The notes: generated from the sequence alone by a model not told the origin. A DNA stretch of 64,000 nucleotides from Elephas maximus indicus (GCF_024166365.1 NC_064824.1:129881108-129945107); one strand, 5' to 3'; counted from the first letter of the stretch, positions 34,601 through 49,600 are shown. Numbers and translations: made by a program.

Positions 34601-37600
34601 ATCCCATTTGGAAATGGGTTGTTTTTGTTATGTTAATGAGATGTGGTTAGTGTAGGGTGTGTCTTAAGTCAGTCTCCTCAGAGATATAAAATAAACAAGC
34701 AAGCAAAAGAAGCAGAGGTGGGAGGAAAAGAGATGCCAAGCCACATGAAGATCTCCCAGGAGCAAAAGAGACAAGCACCTTCCTCCAGAGGCAACAGAGC
34801 AAGAAAGTCTTCTCTGTGGAGGTAGCACGCTGGATTTGGACTCTGGCCTCCTAAACTGTGAGCAAATAAATTTCTGTTGATTAAAGTCATCCACTTCTGG
34901 TATTTTTGTTATAGCAGCACTAGATAACTAAAACAGAATTTGATACCAGGTTTGAGGTGCTCTTCTAGCAGATACCCAAAATGTGGAGGCGGTTTTGGAA
35001 TTGGGTAACGGGTAGAGGCTGGTGAGGCAATGGGTAGAGGCTGGTGACGCGTTAAAAAAAGAAACGATGAGCATGTGATTGGATAGTGGAAGAATGACAG
35101 TGCTTTTTATGCAGTGGCAAAGAACTTGTCTGAATTTTGTTCAAATGTTTGGTGGTAGGTAGAACTTGTAAGTGATGAACTTGAACATTTAGCTGAGGAA
35201 ATTTCTGAGCAAGATCTTCAAGGGGCTGTGTGATTTTTCCTTGCTCCTTATAGTAAAATGCTAGAGGAAAGAGATGGACTTAAAAATGAACTGGGCAAAA
35301 TAAAAGCAGAGCTTAAAGATTTGGAAAATTCTGCTGTAGAAACTAAAGACACATGTTCTAGAATGTTCAGCAAGGACATGGCTACACAATCTTTTGCCAA
35401 AGAGATTAAGCCTGTGACTGATGGATATAACCAACAAACACAGCATAAAACCCATCAGTTTAGATTTAAGGGGACGGAGGAAAATGAAAGGAGAGAATGC
35501 TGTCTGCCTCTTGGAATTCTACAACCAGAAACCAGACCAAAGGAGCTACATTGTTGTCCTTCAGGAAAAGAAAAGGACCATTCCTGGAGCAGCTTGGAGA
35601 TCAGCAGAACTGTCGAAAGGAGCATAGGAAGCTGGGCCTTCTCAGTTCCAAAGGGTTCGGCCCAGTCTCCTGGATCTCAAAGGGTGGGACCACAACCTCC
35701 GAGGTTTCAAAGAGTTGGATCTTCACCAACTCGATCCAGAGTGTGGGGCCGCCATTAAGACCCGCAGGAGGATGGGGCTGCCACCCAGAGCTGAGGGGGC
35801 AGGGCTGCCTTGCCCAGGAGGCAAAGAACGGGGTCAGAGGCAGAAGAATGGGGCCTGCCTGGGCCGAGGGGGTGAGGTCACTACTCAGATGGGCTAGGAC
35901 AGTGAGGCCACCTGAAGCCAAGGGAACAGAGTTGTCATCCCAGAGGGCCTGGAATCTGGAGCTGAAGCCCAGGGCCAGGGGGCCTCCATCCAGAATCCAA
36001 AGGGTATGGCCAACACCCAGAGTCTGGAGGGGTGGCCATTGCCCAAATGGTCCTGAAGAACAGAGGATTATTTTCAAGCCTTGAGAGGTAATGTAAATTG
36101 TTCTGCTAAGTTTTGGATTTGATTTGTACCCATTACCCTTCTTTCCCTCCAGTTTTTCTCATTGGTAATGGAAATGTCTACCTTGTGCCTGTTCTACAAT
36201 TGTACTTTGGAAACAGATAACTTATAGTCTAAATTTCACAGATGAAGAAGAATTTTGTCCCAGGATGAAATACACTAAAGCGTCACCCATATTTGATTTA
36301 GATGATCCTGAAGATGAGATTTTGCACTTGAAGTTGATTTAAGACTTTTGGAATTATGTTATGGGGTAAATGTGTTTTGCATGTGGGAAGGACATGCATT
36401 TTTGGAGGCCAAAGGGTCGAATGAGTGGATCAAATTGTGTTCCCCAAAAGTATGTGTTGTAAATTCTAACCTCTCTGCCTGTGGTTGTAGTCCCATTTGG
36501 GAGTGGATTGTCTTTGTTACGTTAATGAGACAAAATTAGTGTCGGATGTATCATGAGTCGATCTCTTTTGAGATATAAGAGAGATTTAACAAGCAACAGA
36601 AGAAGTAGAGAAGGGGGAAGAATGATGCCAAGCCACCCGAAGGTCTCCCAGGAACAAGGGAGACAAAGACCTTCCTCTAGAGGCGACAGAGAGAGAAAAA
36701 TCTTCCCTTAGAGCTGACACCCTGAATTTGGACTTCTGGGCTCCTAAACTGTGAGAAAATAAATTTATGTTTGTTAAAGCCATCTACTCTTGGTATTTCT
36801 GTTACAGCAGTATTAGATAACTAAGATACTACTGTATAAGTATATATTAATACCCGTAGTAGCCTGAATATAGGATTGTGGACTACTAAGGAGTCCACAG
36901 CAAAGTTCAGGTCTTGCCCCTGCAGTTGATTCAGGACCAGTCTTATGAAGCTGTTCTCTGTGATCATTTCTCTAGTTGCAACTTGTTCATTGTAGCTTCT
37001 GAACTTCTGACATGCTGTCGTGAGGCTAGTAGAGACAGTATACAAACAAAAGATTTATCCACCGTGATACTACCTATATGTGGTTTTACGGTTCACTTTT
37101 CTTTTCCAAAGAGAGAAAAGCACCCATATAATTTAGTGCAGTGTAATTTCCTAGTGCTAGATATGGCCTTTTCTTAAAGTGTAAGTTTCTACAAAGAATA
37201 CTGAATATACCACGGACTGCCAGAAGAACAAACAAATCTGCCTTGGAAGAAATACAGCCAAAATGCTCATTGGAAGCGAGGGTCGCGAGACTTCATCTCA
37301 CGTACTTAGGACATGTTATCAGGAGGGACCAGTCCCTGAAGAAGGACATCATGCTTGGTAAAGTGGAGGGTCAGCAAAAAAGACGAAGACATTCAATGAG
37401 ACAGGTTGACACAGTGGCTGCAGTAATGGGCTCAAGCATAGCAATGATTTTGAGGATGGCTCAGGACCAGGCAGTGATGCAGTCTCGTGTTTGTGGGGTT
37501 GCTGTGAGTTGGGACTGACTTGATGGCACCTAACAACAACTACTAAGGTAATATACTCAGAGGTGCCACTATGGACATTCTAGATGTTTGCTTGGTGAAA

Positions 37601-40600
37601 AGCACTAAATTTGGGTGTATGCATGGTGAAAAGGCACTAAGATACTTGGAGAATTGTGTTATTTAATGAACTTTTTTTTGAACTGCTTTTATGTCTAAGA
37701 CATATATAGTACAAGAATGAATGAAACCTAGTTTCTGCCTTCAAAAGCTTTTGTCTCTGTATCCTTACGGAAAGACAATTGGTATAAGTGAGAGAGACAC
37801 CATCACACATAGAAGATACAAAGTTTCTTTAATAGCTAAGAATAGTAAAAGTTATGAAGTTTCCAGTGGGAATTATTGCTGTGGATAATACTGTCTTGGA
37901 GTGAGAATTCTACCATGAAGCATTGCTCCTCTGACTATTATGTTGGGTTTTGTTTTTTCTTTTAATTTTTAGCTCCCCTGAACTATTTTAGACACTTTTG
38001 CCTACCCGGTGCAAGTAGCTGATTGAAAACAACCCAAGCACTTTCCTGAGTGATTACTTTGAGACTGAGTAATGATAATAGTTTACCAAGATTGTTCTCA
38101 ATAGACCCAGCCTTTAAGCCTGTCTGGCAGTGGGTGTGGTGTCTACTCTTACAGTAATGTGATATTTGATATGATAAATGCCCAAAGTTTTTATCACTAG
38201 GCCAAGAATTAGACCTAATTTTGAAGGCCTGCTTTGCCACTTAACATGAACTTTGGGCAAGTTACTCAACATTTCTAAGGCCCATCTCTAAAGATAAGAA
38301 TAATGCTAACCGCATAAGATTATTGTAAGAGTTAAATGTAATAATGCATGTAATGTGCTTAGCACACATTCTAGTTCATGTTAAAGTCTTAGTATTTGTA
38401 AATATTGTTAAGGAAGAGTTAAACTCTTATGGTAGGAGCCAAATCCTGAGACACAAGAGAAGAGTTGCTAAGGTGATTACTACCAGCTGTCCCATGAAGG
38501 GAAAGTAAAGGTCTGTACTTCAGAGCTATAGTAGAAGGGCAGGGGGTCCTCAAGAGGGGATAACTAAGGAGCAGGGAAGAATGGGGAGGGAGCAAGGTTC
38601 AGCAGCTTTTAGAAAGAAGAAGGCACTAAGACCCTGAGTGTTGATAACATTGATGATCCATTCAGGTGCTACATAGAATCAATCAAGTGAGATCCCCAGA
38701 ACCATGTGCTCCCTAACAATCATTCTACATTCTACATTCCACGTCAACCTCAGTACTGTTGGCATTTTAGACCAGATAATTCTTTGTTGTGGAGACTGTC
38801 CTTGTGCATCATAGAATGTTTTAACAGCATTCCTGATCTCTATATGTCTACTAGATGCCAGTAGCATCACCCAAGTCATGACAATCAAAAATGTCTCCAG
38901 TAGCCAAAAGGTGGAAACAACCAGATGCCCATCACCTGATGACGGATGAGCAAAACGTGGTACATACGTACAATATTATTCGTCCGTAAAAAGAATGAAG
39001 TGCTGATACATGCTACAACATGGATGAACCTTGAAAACATTGTGCTAAGTGAAAGAAGCTAGACAAAGAAGACTACGTTTTATATGTTGCCATTTATGTA
39101 AAATATTCAGACGAGGCAAATCCATAGAGACAGAAAGCGGATGATTGGTTGCCAGGGGCTCTGGGTAGAGGAGAACTGGAGTGACTAATGGTACAGGATT
39201 TCCATTTGGGGTGATGAAGATCTTCTGGACCTAGATAGTGGTGATAGTTGTATAAAATTGTGAATGTACTAAGTGCCACCGAATTGTGTACTTTAAATGG
39301 TTAAAATGGTGACTTTTTACGTGTGTTTTGTGACAATTTAAGAAAGAAAAATGTCTTCAGGCATTGCCAACTGCCCCCTGAAGGGCAGAATCACCTGATT
39401 GAAAACCACTGGCCCAGGCCAAGAAAGAGACTAACAGAAGAAGGCTTTTGAGGAAGGCTGTAAAACTATTCTCTGAAAACCAGACTGAGACAAGGAATAA
39501 AATTGCAGAAAGCAACAGCGCTTGAGTTCTTAAGTGAACCAATGAGGAAGTTCACATATAAAATCTGGAGACTTGGCTGATAGAGGGGCAGTTTGTGCCT
39601 AATCTCTACCAAAATTTATAGTGACTCTAGGATAAGAACATTGATTGGAGATTCTGCTTACAAGGACTAATAAAGCGACTGTGCACTTAACCACCTGATC
39701 TCAGCATGAGACTGCAAAATACCTGAATTATGACAACTCTCAGTGTTCTTAGAGGAGCTCGGACAGTGCAAATGAGGAGGAAGAGGCTGTGACACTGACT
39801 GCACCACTTCCTCCAAGTTCCACCTGGAACCAGATAATATAAAGGAGGAACTGAAAAGGAAAATGAATTGGAAAACGGTACCTGTATAAAGACTTGGCAC
39901 AGCCTTGAACTTGAACTGTATTGAACCCAAGAACCATAAACAGAGAAGATCTGGAAGAAGCAAAACCAGTTGGACTATACCTAGTTTTGGAAGAGAATGA
40001 AGGCAATGTATGTTTTCAGAACATTTAAACATGAGCCATCAAGTGATGTCCACAGAATGCCAAATTCTTTGACAATCATGTATGAATTGTACAGCTGGAG
40101 CTCAGGGACTGTGAGAAATATATCCAACTAGACCCAGCTTCATCAAGGATTATACATGGAAAGCAGCTGCCCTAGAAGCTAAGAAGGATGACACAAAAGC
40201 CATGGATGTCTACCAGAAGCCTTTAGACCTTCATTCCAACAGTAAGGAATTAAGCAGATGGTTATTAGATCTGTGTGATGGCCCATATCAGTTGGCATGA
40301 CGACCCTGAAGATGCGAAGCAAAAGACTGTAGCTGACCTGAAGTGTAGTGAGTGACCCAGCCAGATGACACATCCTAAAACTAAAACAAATGCAAGAGGA
40401 CTCCCAGATACCCAGTGAACACTTAAAAGGGTTCTGCAGTAAATCAGAAAATCAAGAAGCTGATGGATGTGAGCCTGACCACAGTTTTATGGTTTGTTTA
40501 GCTTCCTTTCATTCACCTTCAGCTATGGAAAGAGGAGCTGGGACTGTGATGAGCGGAATGGAACAAAAGAAAAAGAAGAAAGTGAACAACTTAATTGTAA

Positions 40601-43600
40601 ATATATGTGTGCATTATACACATTCATCCATGGAAGATTGAGAGACCTGTATGCCCATTCTTTGTGCAGCCACAGTTTCATGGTCCTCTTAGCATGGGCA
40701 TGGTCACTTTGTTGCTGACTTGTATGTTATTTATTATACACATTCATCCATGGAAGATTGAGAGACCTGTACGCCCATTCTTTGTGCAGCCACAGTTTCA
40801 TGGTCCTCTTAGCATGGGCACGGTCACTTTGTTGCTGACTTGTATGTTCCTTCCATCACCTTCAATCACTGTCTCAGCCGTCCTCCCCACAGTCACAGAG
40901 TCTCAGTTTTGGACAGTGAGCATGTCTGAAGAATGGAGGACATTCATCCTAGTTGTTCTGCTCACATTGTTCACACTACGTGTCTCTCTTATCTAATAAA
41001 AGTCTCAGACCAATTTAGAGATTCATGTCTCTGAATTATTATTTTAAAACAAAGATGAGTTTAGGGAAAAAATACTAAGAAAAATATCTGAAGCAGATTC
41101 TTAAAAGGAGGGGTGGGCTTTGACCAGGTCAAGGAAACAGGTAAGCAAAGTCCCAGAGGACATCCACGTGCCCAGGATTCTATGAATAATCACATGTTAC
41201 TTCGAGTTATAAGCACATTAAGGAGGGTTTTGGTCATTTCTTACTCCATGATATAGATCATAAACAACATGCATATAACTGGATACAGAAGTTCACACAA
41301 CCCAATTTCCAGAAAGTTACTGCTCTGAATGCCATTTAAGAACCTTGAAATGAAAAAATAACTACCGCCACCTTGAACTAAAGGGCAAAACATACATTTA
41401 AAAAATCACTGTGTTCCCAATCACCCAAAAAAAAAAAAAAAAAATCAATCACCCAAGCAGTGTCTAAATTCTTTGGTATTACAGTATACAAGTTGGTCAT
41501 ATTACAAGGCATACAAATACATGTCTTTGCCTTAAGTCGTTCCCCGCATCCACCCCCATTCTGGCAGTAGTATCAAGCTTAATGCCTCTGTTAAGGTAAT
41601 CTTAAATCAGATTTGAAATTGAAAATAATAGAGCCAGCAGCCTTTTTTAGCTGCTGGCTATGTTAAAGTCATAGACGTGTCTTCTCCTAGCAGTTCCTAT
41701 CCTGCTTCATCTTAGTTCCCGCCATGTAAAGCAGGAATCCTTGTGATTGAGTAGGGAATTCATCTTGATAAATCCTTGCCCTATGGAAGAGCTGTTCTGC
41801 TAAGGGCAGGCAGCCACGACTCTGCAGTGCATAGGAAGGCAGGTAGCAGGCTTCTCACAAGCCAGTCCATTACTGCTCGCCGTGAATAAAATGCACTTGA
41901 TTGTACAAGTGTTAAATTTAATTAAATTGTTTAGAAGTAATTTTGATTTTTGACTTAACTTTAAAGAGCTCTTGCGGTAGGCTCCAAATTGACTCCTTTT
42001 CTGTTTTCAAAAGTTTTTTTTTTTTTTTCTCTTTTGTTTAGATGAGTAAATGGTTCACAAGGAAATCTAAACCTTGCTCTGAAATTATGTGCTGCATGGC
42101 GTGGTTTTAATTGTCATGAAATATCGGATTTATTCTGCTCTGATGCTGCTTATAAACTGATAATCTGCTGTCTTTAAAAAAAAAATCTATAAATCTTGAT
42201 TGGCTTTTTTTTAATCTTAAGTTTTAAATCCTTTTTAGAGTTTACTTGATTAACATACCAGTTGTCCTTTATAGTAAAGTTTGAATTTTTTTCTTTTTTT
42301 TTTACTATGAAGTTGGCATGGCTGTTCCTAGTTTTAAAAAACATTTTCTAAACAAGCAGGAAAGGTGATGGTTACTATTGTTCTGGTTATCTACTGCCAG
42401 GTAACAAACTACCCTAAGCTTAGTGTAAAACAACAACAAAAATGTCTTTATTTAGCTCATGGATTCTGCGGGTCAGGAGCTTACAGAGGGTGCTGTGAGG
42501 AAATCTTGTTTCTGTTCTACAGTGTTTTTCTGGGGCCTCAGGGGGGAAACATTAAAATCTAGAGAGGAGTCAACAGTTGGGGGCTGCCGTCAAACGAAGG
42601 CTCACTCACGTGTTGGTTGTTACTGGCTGTTGTCTGAGACCTCAACGAGGGGTGTCAGCTGGCACACCTACACCTGACTTTTCCATGGGACTGCTTGGGC
42701 TTCCTCCTGGAAACAGAAGCAGAAACTGTATTGTCGTTTATGACCTAGCCTCAGAAGTCTCATTGCATCACTTCTACAGCAGTCACTAGGCCACCCAGTC
42801 TCAAAGGGAAGAAACATAAATCTCATCTCTTAATGGGAGGAGGTCAGAGGTATATTTTCTAGAAAGAGTATGTGGGACGGAAGATATTATTGTGGCCATT
42901 TATGAGATGCCCACAACTATTAAGCTAGAGAGATTCATTTTTAGTGCAGTTTTCAGATATCCAACCAAATTTAAATTTGTTTTAACCTTAGAAGCCAAGC
43001 ACATTTATTTATAATACACTCCATTCCTACAATATATGTGCCTTTAAAAACTCCTGTAAATTGTTCTTATATGTAATATAAATTATAATGTTAATAATTG
43101 TACCAAGTAAGCTCGATACTTAAAAATAAACCGGTAAATAAACATTCCTGAGTTTATCTACATTAAAAGTAGGGTTTTTAAACATGTCTATCTGTAGCAC
43201 ACATACCTGGCAGCAATTCTTGGTTGCTATTTCTTGGTTGTGTTCTTTATAAATTTTGTGAGTAGCCCTGGATTGAGGTTCTTTTGATGCCAAACAACTA
43301 GTAGGCTACAGGATTTTTCTAGTCCCTTCTCTTCTTTTTTTTGTGCATTAACAGATCCGGGCAGTTGGCAGGCTAAAAAGAGAGCGCTCTATGAGTGAAA
43401 ATGCCGTTCGCCAAAATGGACAGCTGGTCAGAAATGATTCCATGTGAGTAGAGCCACTCAACATACTCAACACTGTATTTCCTTCATAACTTTTCTCTAG
43501 ATGCTGCCTTTATCCATCTTTTTCTAAACAATTTACTTCTGATAGTGTTTCACATCTCTTTTACATTTACATCAGTTTTACATTTTTGCAATACTTTCTG

Positions 43601-46600
43601 TAGTCTTAAAATCTGACCATTTTGTTACTTGTGAAAATTTTTCAATAGTATTATCCTCTTCCATGTATATGATAGTCTTCTGGAGGTATGATTTGCCTAT
43701 TTTTACAATTACTTATAAGGTATACTTTATAAAAATTGATAAATGTAAGTACTGAGTTGTATGTAGCCCTGAAAAATGTTTATCTAGGATGTAGATTTAT
43801 TTAAAAAAAGAAAGCAAGCACAGCATAGAATGTTTTTACTTTCAAGCTAGTCAATTTCTTGTAAGATGTGAACCGGCCCTTTCTGGCTCTGCTTCTAATG
43901 AGCCATGATAAACAACATAGAATAGGAAGATGGTTTGTTTGTTTTTGTTTTTTTAACTTTTTTACTTTCCAGGAATATTTTTTAGCTCTCTGCCTACGGA
44001 TTCATTGAATGTTTAGGTTTCTTTCATTTTCAGAAAAATAGAAGTTTGTCTTTTAAAGGCCTGTTTGTTTAAGTCCTTCTTTCTCGTTTGATTATATTAT
44101 TATACCCTGATCTAAAAGCTACCACTGTAAGATAGTTTAGATCAGGCAAGTACTTTTTGTTGTTTTATTAAAATTATTGGATTTTTACAAATAAACTATC
44201 CCTTTGAAAACTGGTCAGAATTTTATATCTCCAAGCCACTGGTGATGGTGACCTTTTTAAATAGATTGTTAAGATTGTTTATATAAATTAATATTTCTTC
44301 TTTTATTAATTTTTCAGTCAATTTTCATGAATTTATGATGGACCATATGTGATGCCAAGCATTATGTTAGCTTCTCTGGGAACGGTAAAAGAACCAGGAG
44401 ATGATACGTTTTTCCTTAGAGCTTGCAAATGTAGTTAAAAGCAAAGCATTTAAATTTATATACAACATAACTAGACCATGGTACAATTAGATCATTTGTA
44501 GTATATCATTGTATCAAGTTCTAGTTTGGACCTGTCTAAAGAGTTTTTTTTTAAGAGTATAGGGGGTAGGTCTTTAATATTTTAGTAGAAAGAGGTTTTT
44601 CTTCATGTATGTTTCATCTTTGCTTTAAAAGAAGTTTTGTGAACAAGTTTCCTGGCATCTCAACCAATCAGTGAATTTCTAACTTAAGTATAACCTCTTT
44701 GCTTGCCTTGTTGAAATTTTATTATGTTGTATGTCATGTTAAATATGAAGAAGGAATACAACTGCTCTGATTTCATGAAGAGATTTGAAATCCTAAAGTA
44801 GTTACAGTTATTCTGAAGCAGTATATAGGAAGCGTTAGATGGGAAGGTAAATCAAACCCGTTGCCGTTGAGTCAATTCTGACTCATAGCAACCCTACAGG
44901 ACAGAGTAGAACTGCCCCATAGGGTTTCCAAGCAGTGACTAGTAGATTCGGACTGCCAACCTTTTGGTTAGCAGCCGAGCTCTTAACTGCTGCGCCACCA
45001 GGGCTCCATATAGGATGATAGCAAGTTAAAATGAACTTATATCTCATCAGGGAAGACTTATCTCAAAGACGCAACCGTTATTATTACGAAATTTTCTGTG
45101 ATTAATTATATGCTCCCCTGAAGTTACAGGGATGTCAGCAGGCCTATGGAGTCCATTTTTCTTAACTGTTTCCAAATGTATCATACAAATGGTGAAAAGG
45201 CCATGTAGTTTATGGCAAAGCTTTATTTATTTTAAAGGTTCTCCTGTTTAAAGATGTGGCTCTTTTTCTAGGTCCTTTATTATTTTGGTATTACTTGGCT
45301 AAAGAAAAAACAGGACTGTCGTACAGCACCACTTTTGTTTTTGATGAAGTACAGTGAAATCTGTGTGAGTTGGAACTTGATGGGACTGCCTTGTTTTTTG
45401 GGTCTCTCAAGTCTTCCGCCTTTGACAAGCTGCAGTCTCACCACTTTTCTATCACTCATTTTTGTGTTTGGAAAATACTTGAGTTTTCCTTCTCTGACGG
45501 GTTTCCACCTTGCGCAGGTTCCAGCTTTTGCAGATTTTATTGCCCATATTATCGATAGCTGAGAAAAGAAGCAGCTGTGTTAACCAGCCCAGAGAATCGT
45601 GATTTAGAGCAGGTGATTACCGGATAGATGTCTTAGCAGTTCACCAGTAACATAAAAGTTCCTCAGGACAGAAAAGATGAACGATGCTAACTAATATTTG
45701 ATTTTCTTTTAATGTCTTAATGGCATTTTGTAAATTTTTAATTAATAAAATGGAAAATCTCTTTTGTTAAGTTGCGGGTTTTTTAAAAATTTTTTGGCAG
45801 TAAAAATAACATGAATATTTAACTGTACATGGTTACAGTGACATTCTTACATTACTTAGCCATATTTTGTTTTTGTTAGTAATGTAATTTTGCCTTTTCT
45901 TCTCCTACTGTTGTTAATCTTACAATTTATAACTGAATTCATCTTTTAGATTTAGAATTGACTATTTTCATTTCATTAACTTTAGGGATTTTGCATAGTG
46001 AGCATATTATGTGTTCAGTGTTATTATTGTGGCAAGGAAAAGAAACCATTAATATAATATGGCCATATTTTACATTTTTTAAAGTAATTATTGGGAAGAG
46101 CCCTGGTGGCACAGTGGTTAAAGTGCTTGGCTGCTAACCGAAAGGTCAACAGTTTGAACCCACCAGCCGCTCCGTGGGAGAAAGATGTGGCAGCCTGCTT
46201 CAGTAAAGATCACAGCCTAGGAAACCCTGTGGGGCAGTTCTACTCTGTCCTTTTGGGTTGCTAAGAGTCAGAATCAAGTCGACGGCGATGGGTTTTTGGG
46301 AAAGTAGTTATTAAACTCTTGCTGGCTTTACCTGCTGTAGTCTTCTTTGTAACATGAGATCGATTGTGTATCGTTGTTCGTGGACCTTTGCCTGCCTCTG
46401 CTTTATTTTATTCCTTGGCTTTGAGAATAGGTGTGCAGACAGGACTTAGAGCAGGAGCACGCACCTTTGTTCTCTTGATTACTTTGAAGAGGCAGCAGGA
46501 TTGATTATTGTCAACTATTGGAACAAAAATGAATTCTGACCATAGAATCGTATCTAGTTTTTTCTTTGTGTTATAAAAGATGAATATGTAAAAGAAGCAT

Positions 46601-49600
46601 AATTATTATTTAAGGTGGCACAGATCAGATTCTGCCCCAAGAAATAAAATTTCAAGGTTCCAGTCACCGATTTCTGCACCGGACTACACGTAAGATTTTA
46701 TCTGATCTGCTTTTCACACGTAGGAGTTGTTTTAATTTTGCAGGCTGATGTTATACTAATCTGTTTCACCAGGTAATTGGCATATAATACCCTAATTCTC
46801 TTACCATTTGGCTTTTTGTACCTCTGTTTCAGGATTTCTCAAATTGTCAGTATACACTTGGTTAAGAAAAAGAACTTAAACCAACTAAGAACATTATGTA
46901 TAATTTGGGGTATATTGGTGTAAATAAAATGGAATAACGTCAATGTAAAGACCAAGCGTTCTTTTCCATTTTCTTTAGCTTGCTTTGGTTGGCATATTAC
47001 TTCACTGTTGATTCAACTTAACCAGGCCCAGTGATCCCAGTGTTTTTTTGTGTGTGTTTGTTTTTTTAAATTTCAGCACACTGTCTTTGTAAATTTTATT
47101 TTGACCCAGAAGGAGGTTTGTCATTTAAGATGTTTTAATTCCGTTAATTAAAATGATGCTTGGAAGAATGTTTTGAGATTGTTATTCCCATTCTTTCTGT
47201 AGTGTGGGAATGATTGACCTTCCCATGAGGGGAACCCTCTTGGCATGCAGTGTAAGAACTTCAGCAGCTGAGGTAGCAACAGCTTCATGCAATGTGAGAA
47301 TTTCAACAGCTAAAATGTGGCAACAGGAGAAACCACACTGCAGCTGGTGATTTTTCTCTTATTCTGGTTCTTTTATACTTCTAGGAACTAGCTGCCTGAG
47401 ATAGTGGCAACGAATTAAAATTTTCTCCTTATTTATACAAGATTTATGTTTCAGTGACAATTTTTTTTCTTTTTCTTTTTTACTTTACTGTTTTTTGGTA
47501 GAGGCTAGCACCTCCCCAAAGAGGGTAACCTCACAGTTTGAGAAATGTTACTCCTGTGAAAACCCCTGGAGAAAGAGAGGTACTTGACTTTGGACTTACC
47601 TTCTAATAATGACATAGTGATGCCAAATAAACTTTGGTTTTAATTCTCATATTGGCTGGTGTTGTTCACTTAGCGCTCATGTGGTGAGGTTGTGTACAAG
47701 CATGATGTAGAGCCGTTACTAATGAAATAACATGGTGAACCTCAGTCCTTTCTTCAGATTTTTTTAAACTTTTATAAAAGAGAAAGGGAAAGTTGAAATT
47801 TTGCTTTTTTATAACATTACTAAGGATCAGTTTATTATTAAAGTGCATTTTCATTAAATTACTAATATTTAACTGTTATTTAAATAATCTTCTGACTGCC
47901 TCTTTTATGCAATATGCTTTTTTTTATTTTTCACAACAGTTCACTTGTCAAAACAAAACTACAAAAGCAAAACGTCTTTAAACCTAGGTTGGGTGGATGA
48001 GTAGACAAACAGAAACTCACCTCTAAAAGCACTGTTTCCCTGCACAGTTCGTGCCAGTGCCAGACATTCAGACTGGCATCAGACTGACTGCTAAAACGCT
48101 GATTATCTCTTTTTGTTCCTAAATTTGTTTATTTGTGAAAAGACTTCCAAGATGGCTTAAATCTTTAAAAAAAAAAAAAAAAAAAAATTGCTAAATTATT
48201 TATTGTTTCTAATTGGGGTTATATTGGTCATTTTGTGACTTAATCGTTCAGTTTATGTGTAGATGGAAATAAATATTAATGATCACAGGCCTTCATTCTA
48301 CACATACACTGTCAAAAGTGGCCATCAGTTTAAAAAAGTTTTTCTGTTTTTGCTGTCATGAAGCATTGTCACATAAATGAACAAAAAGTTAAATTTCTTA
48401 CTAATCTTTGAAACTTTAATTTCTTTTGAGAAATGACCAGAAATCCAAATGTATTTGATGTTGGCTTTGATGAAATAAATATCTGTACTATTATTGATAA
48501 AGATTTAATTTCATGTTTTATCTTTCTACATAATTTTTTTTATTAAGTTACGTTTGACCATGAGAGGTTTTTTTTTTCCCCCCCATTTATTACTGCATTC
48601 CAATTTCATATGATGACAGAATCTTAGAATCGAAGAGGTGGTATAGTCTGTTTTAGAATCCAGCCTTCTGTACATTCCATCGTAATAATTTGCAGTTAAA
48701 GTTAGTTTGTACTTGAATACTTTTATAATTTCCTACATATAGACAGGAAATACTTAGATTTTTAGAATTTAAGTAAATAATTCCTTATTGCTTGTTTCTA
48801 GAAAAATTATTTCTCTCAAAGGGAGTAACCCTTCTTTTAATTTTTAATGGACAAAAATCCATCATACTTGTTTCATGGACTTGGATTAGTTCATTGACAT
48901 AGTTGCTCTAAGATTATAATTCTAAATATCGACTCAGGCTCTAATGTATTAGTAGGCAGCTAGTTTTGTATACTAATACAGAACGATAAGCAACATCATT
49001 AAATGTTCAATGTAAGCCCCAAAATGCAAAGGCAAAAACTTAATTATATCAACAGATATTGTACTGACTAATCTTTTAAAACTTGCTTAAATAAACTTAG
49101 CCAGATACACTGGCAGCGCTATCAAGAAGAGAATGTAAGATGGATTGTATATTTACAGTGATGCAAAACTAGCTGTTTTATCGCTTCGTCTGGTAATACT
49201 TTTCTGGCCTGCACTCAGTCTGGTTTCCCACCAGGAGCAAGAGCTTCAGGTTTTGCCTGTGCTACCTAAAGAGAACTCTGAGCTTAAGGCTAGTACATAG
49301 ACTATATCCCAGATATGCTCCAGGATGCCCGGTATGGGTTTTGTCAGGTACCACAGGTCAGTTGATAAATTGGCTTATCTCTATCCCAGAAGACTCCCAG
49401 TCTCTGGACAGACGTTTAGGTTAACCATCCATGAGCCTGTATCTAAAATTTTGAGTTTATCTTGACACCATTAGGCCTAATTCCTCTTATAAATCAGCCT
49501 TGACAGATTAATTTATCGGTGTGCCAAGATTTGGCTTGCATAGTCTTTGGAAACATGGTTTTCGTAACTGTTCGCCTTCTCTCTTTGCATCATCGAGACA

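Larger units (their letters stand above)
43444..46614 (+). other. MFF intron with two AfroSINEs
   Basis: Apart from the SINEs at 44853 and 46096, I see only AT-rich intron without exon or RNA features. Confidence 0.55.

Noticed and set aside
35258..36084. Overlapping frames of 166 and 195 codons as a possible unknown gene
   Set aside because: They lie entirely between two LTRs with a shared target duplication, in sequence typical of MaLR internal regions, and have no recognised domain or splice context.
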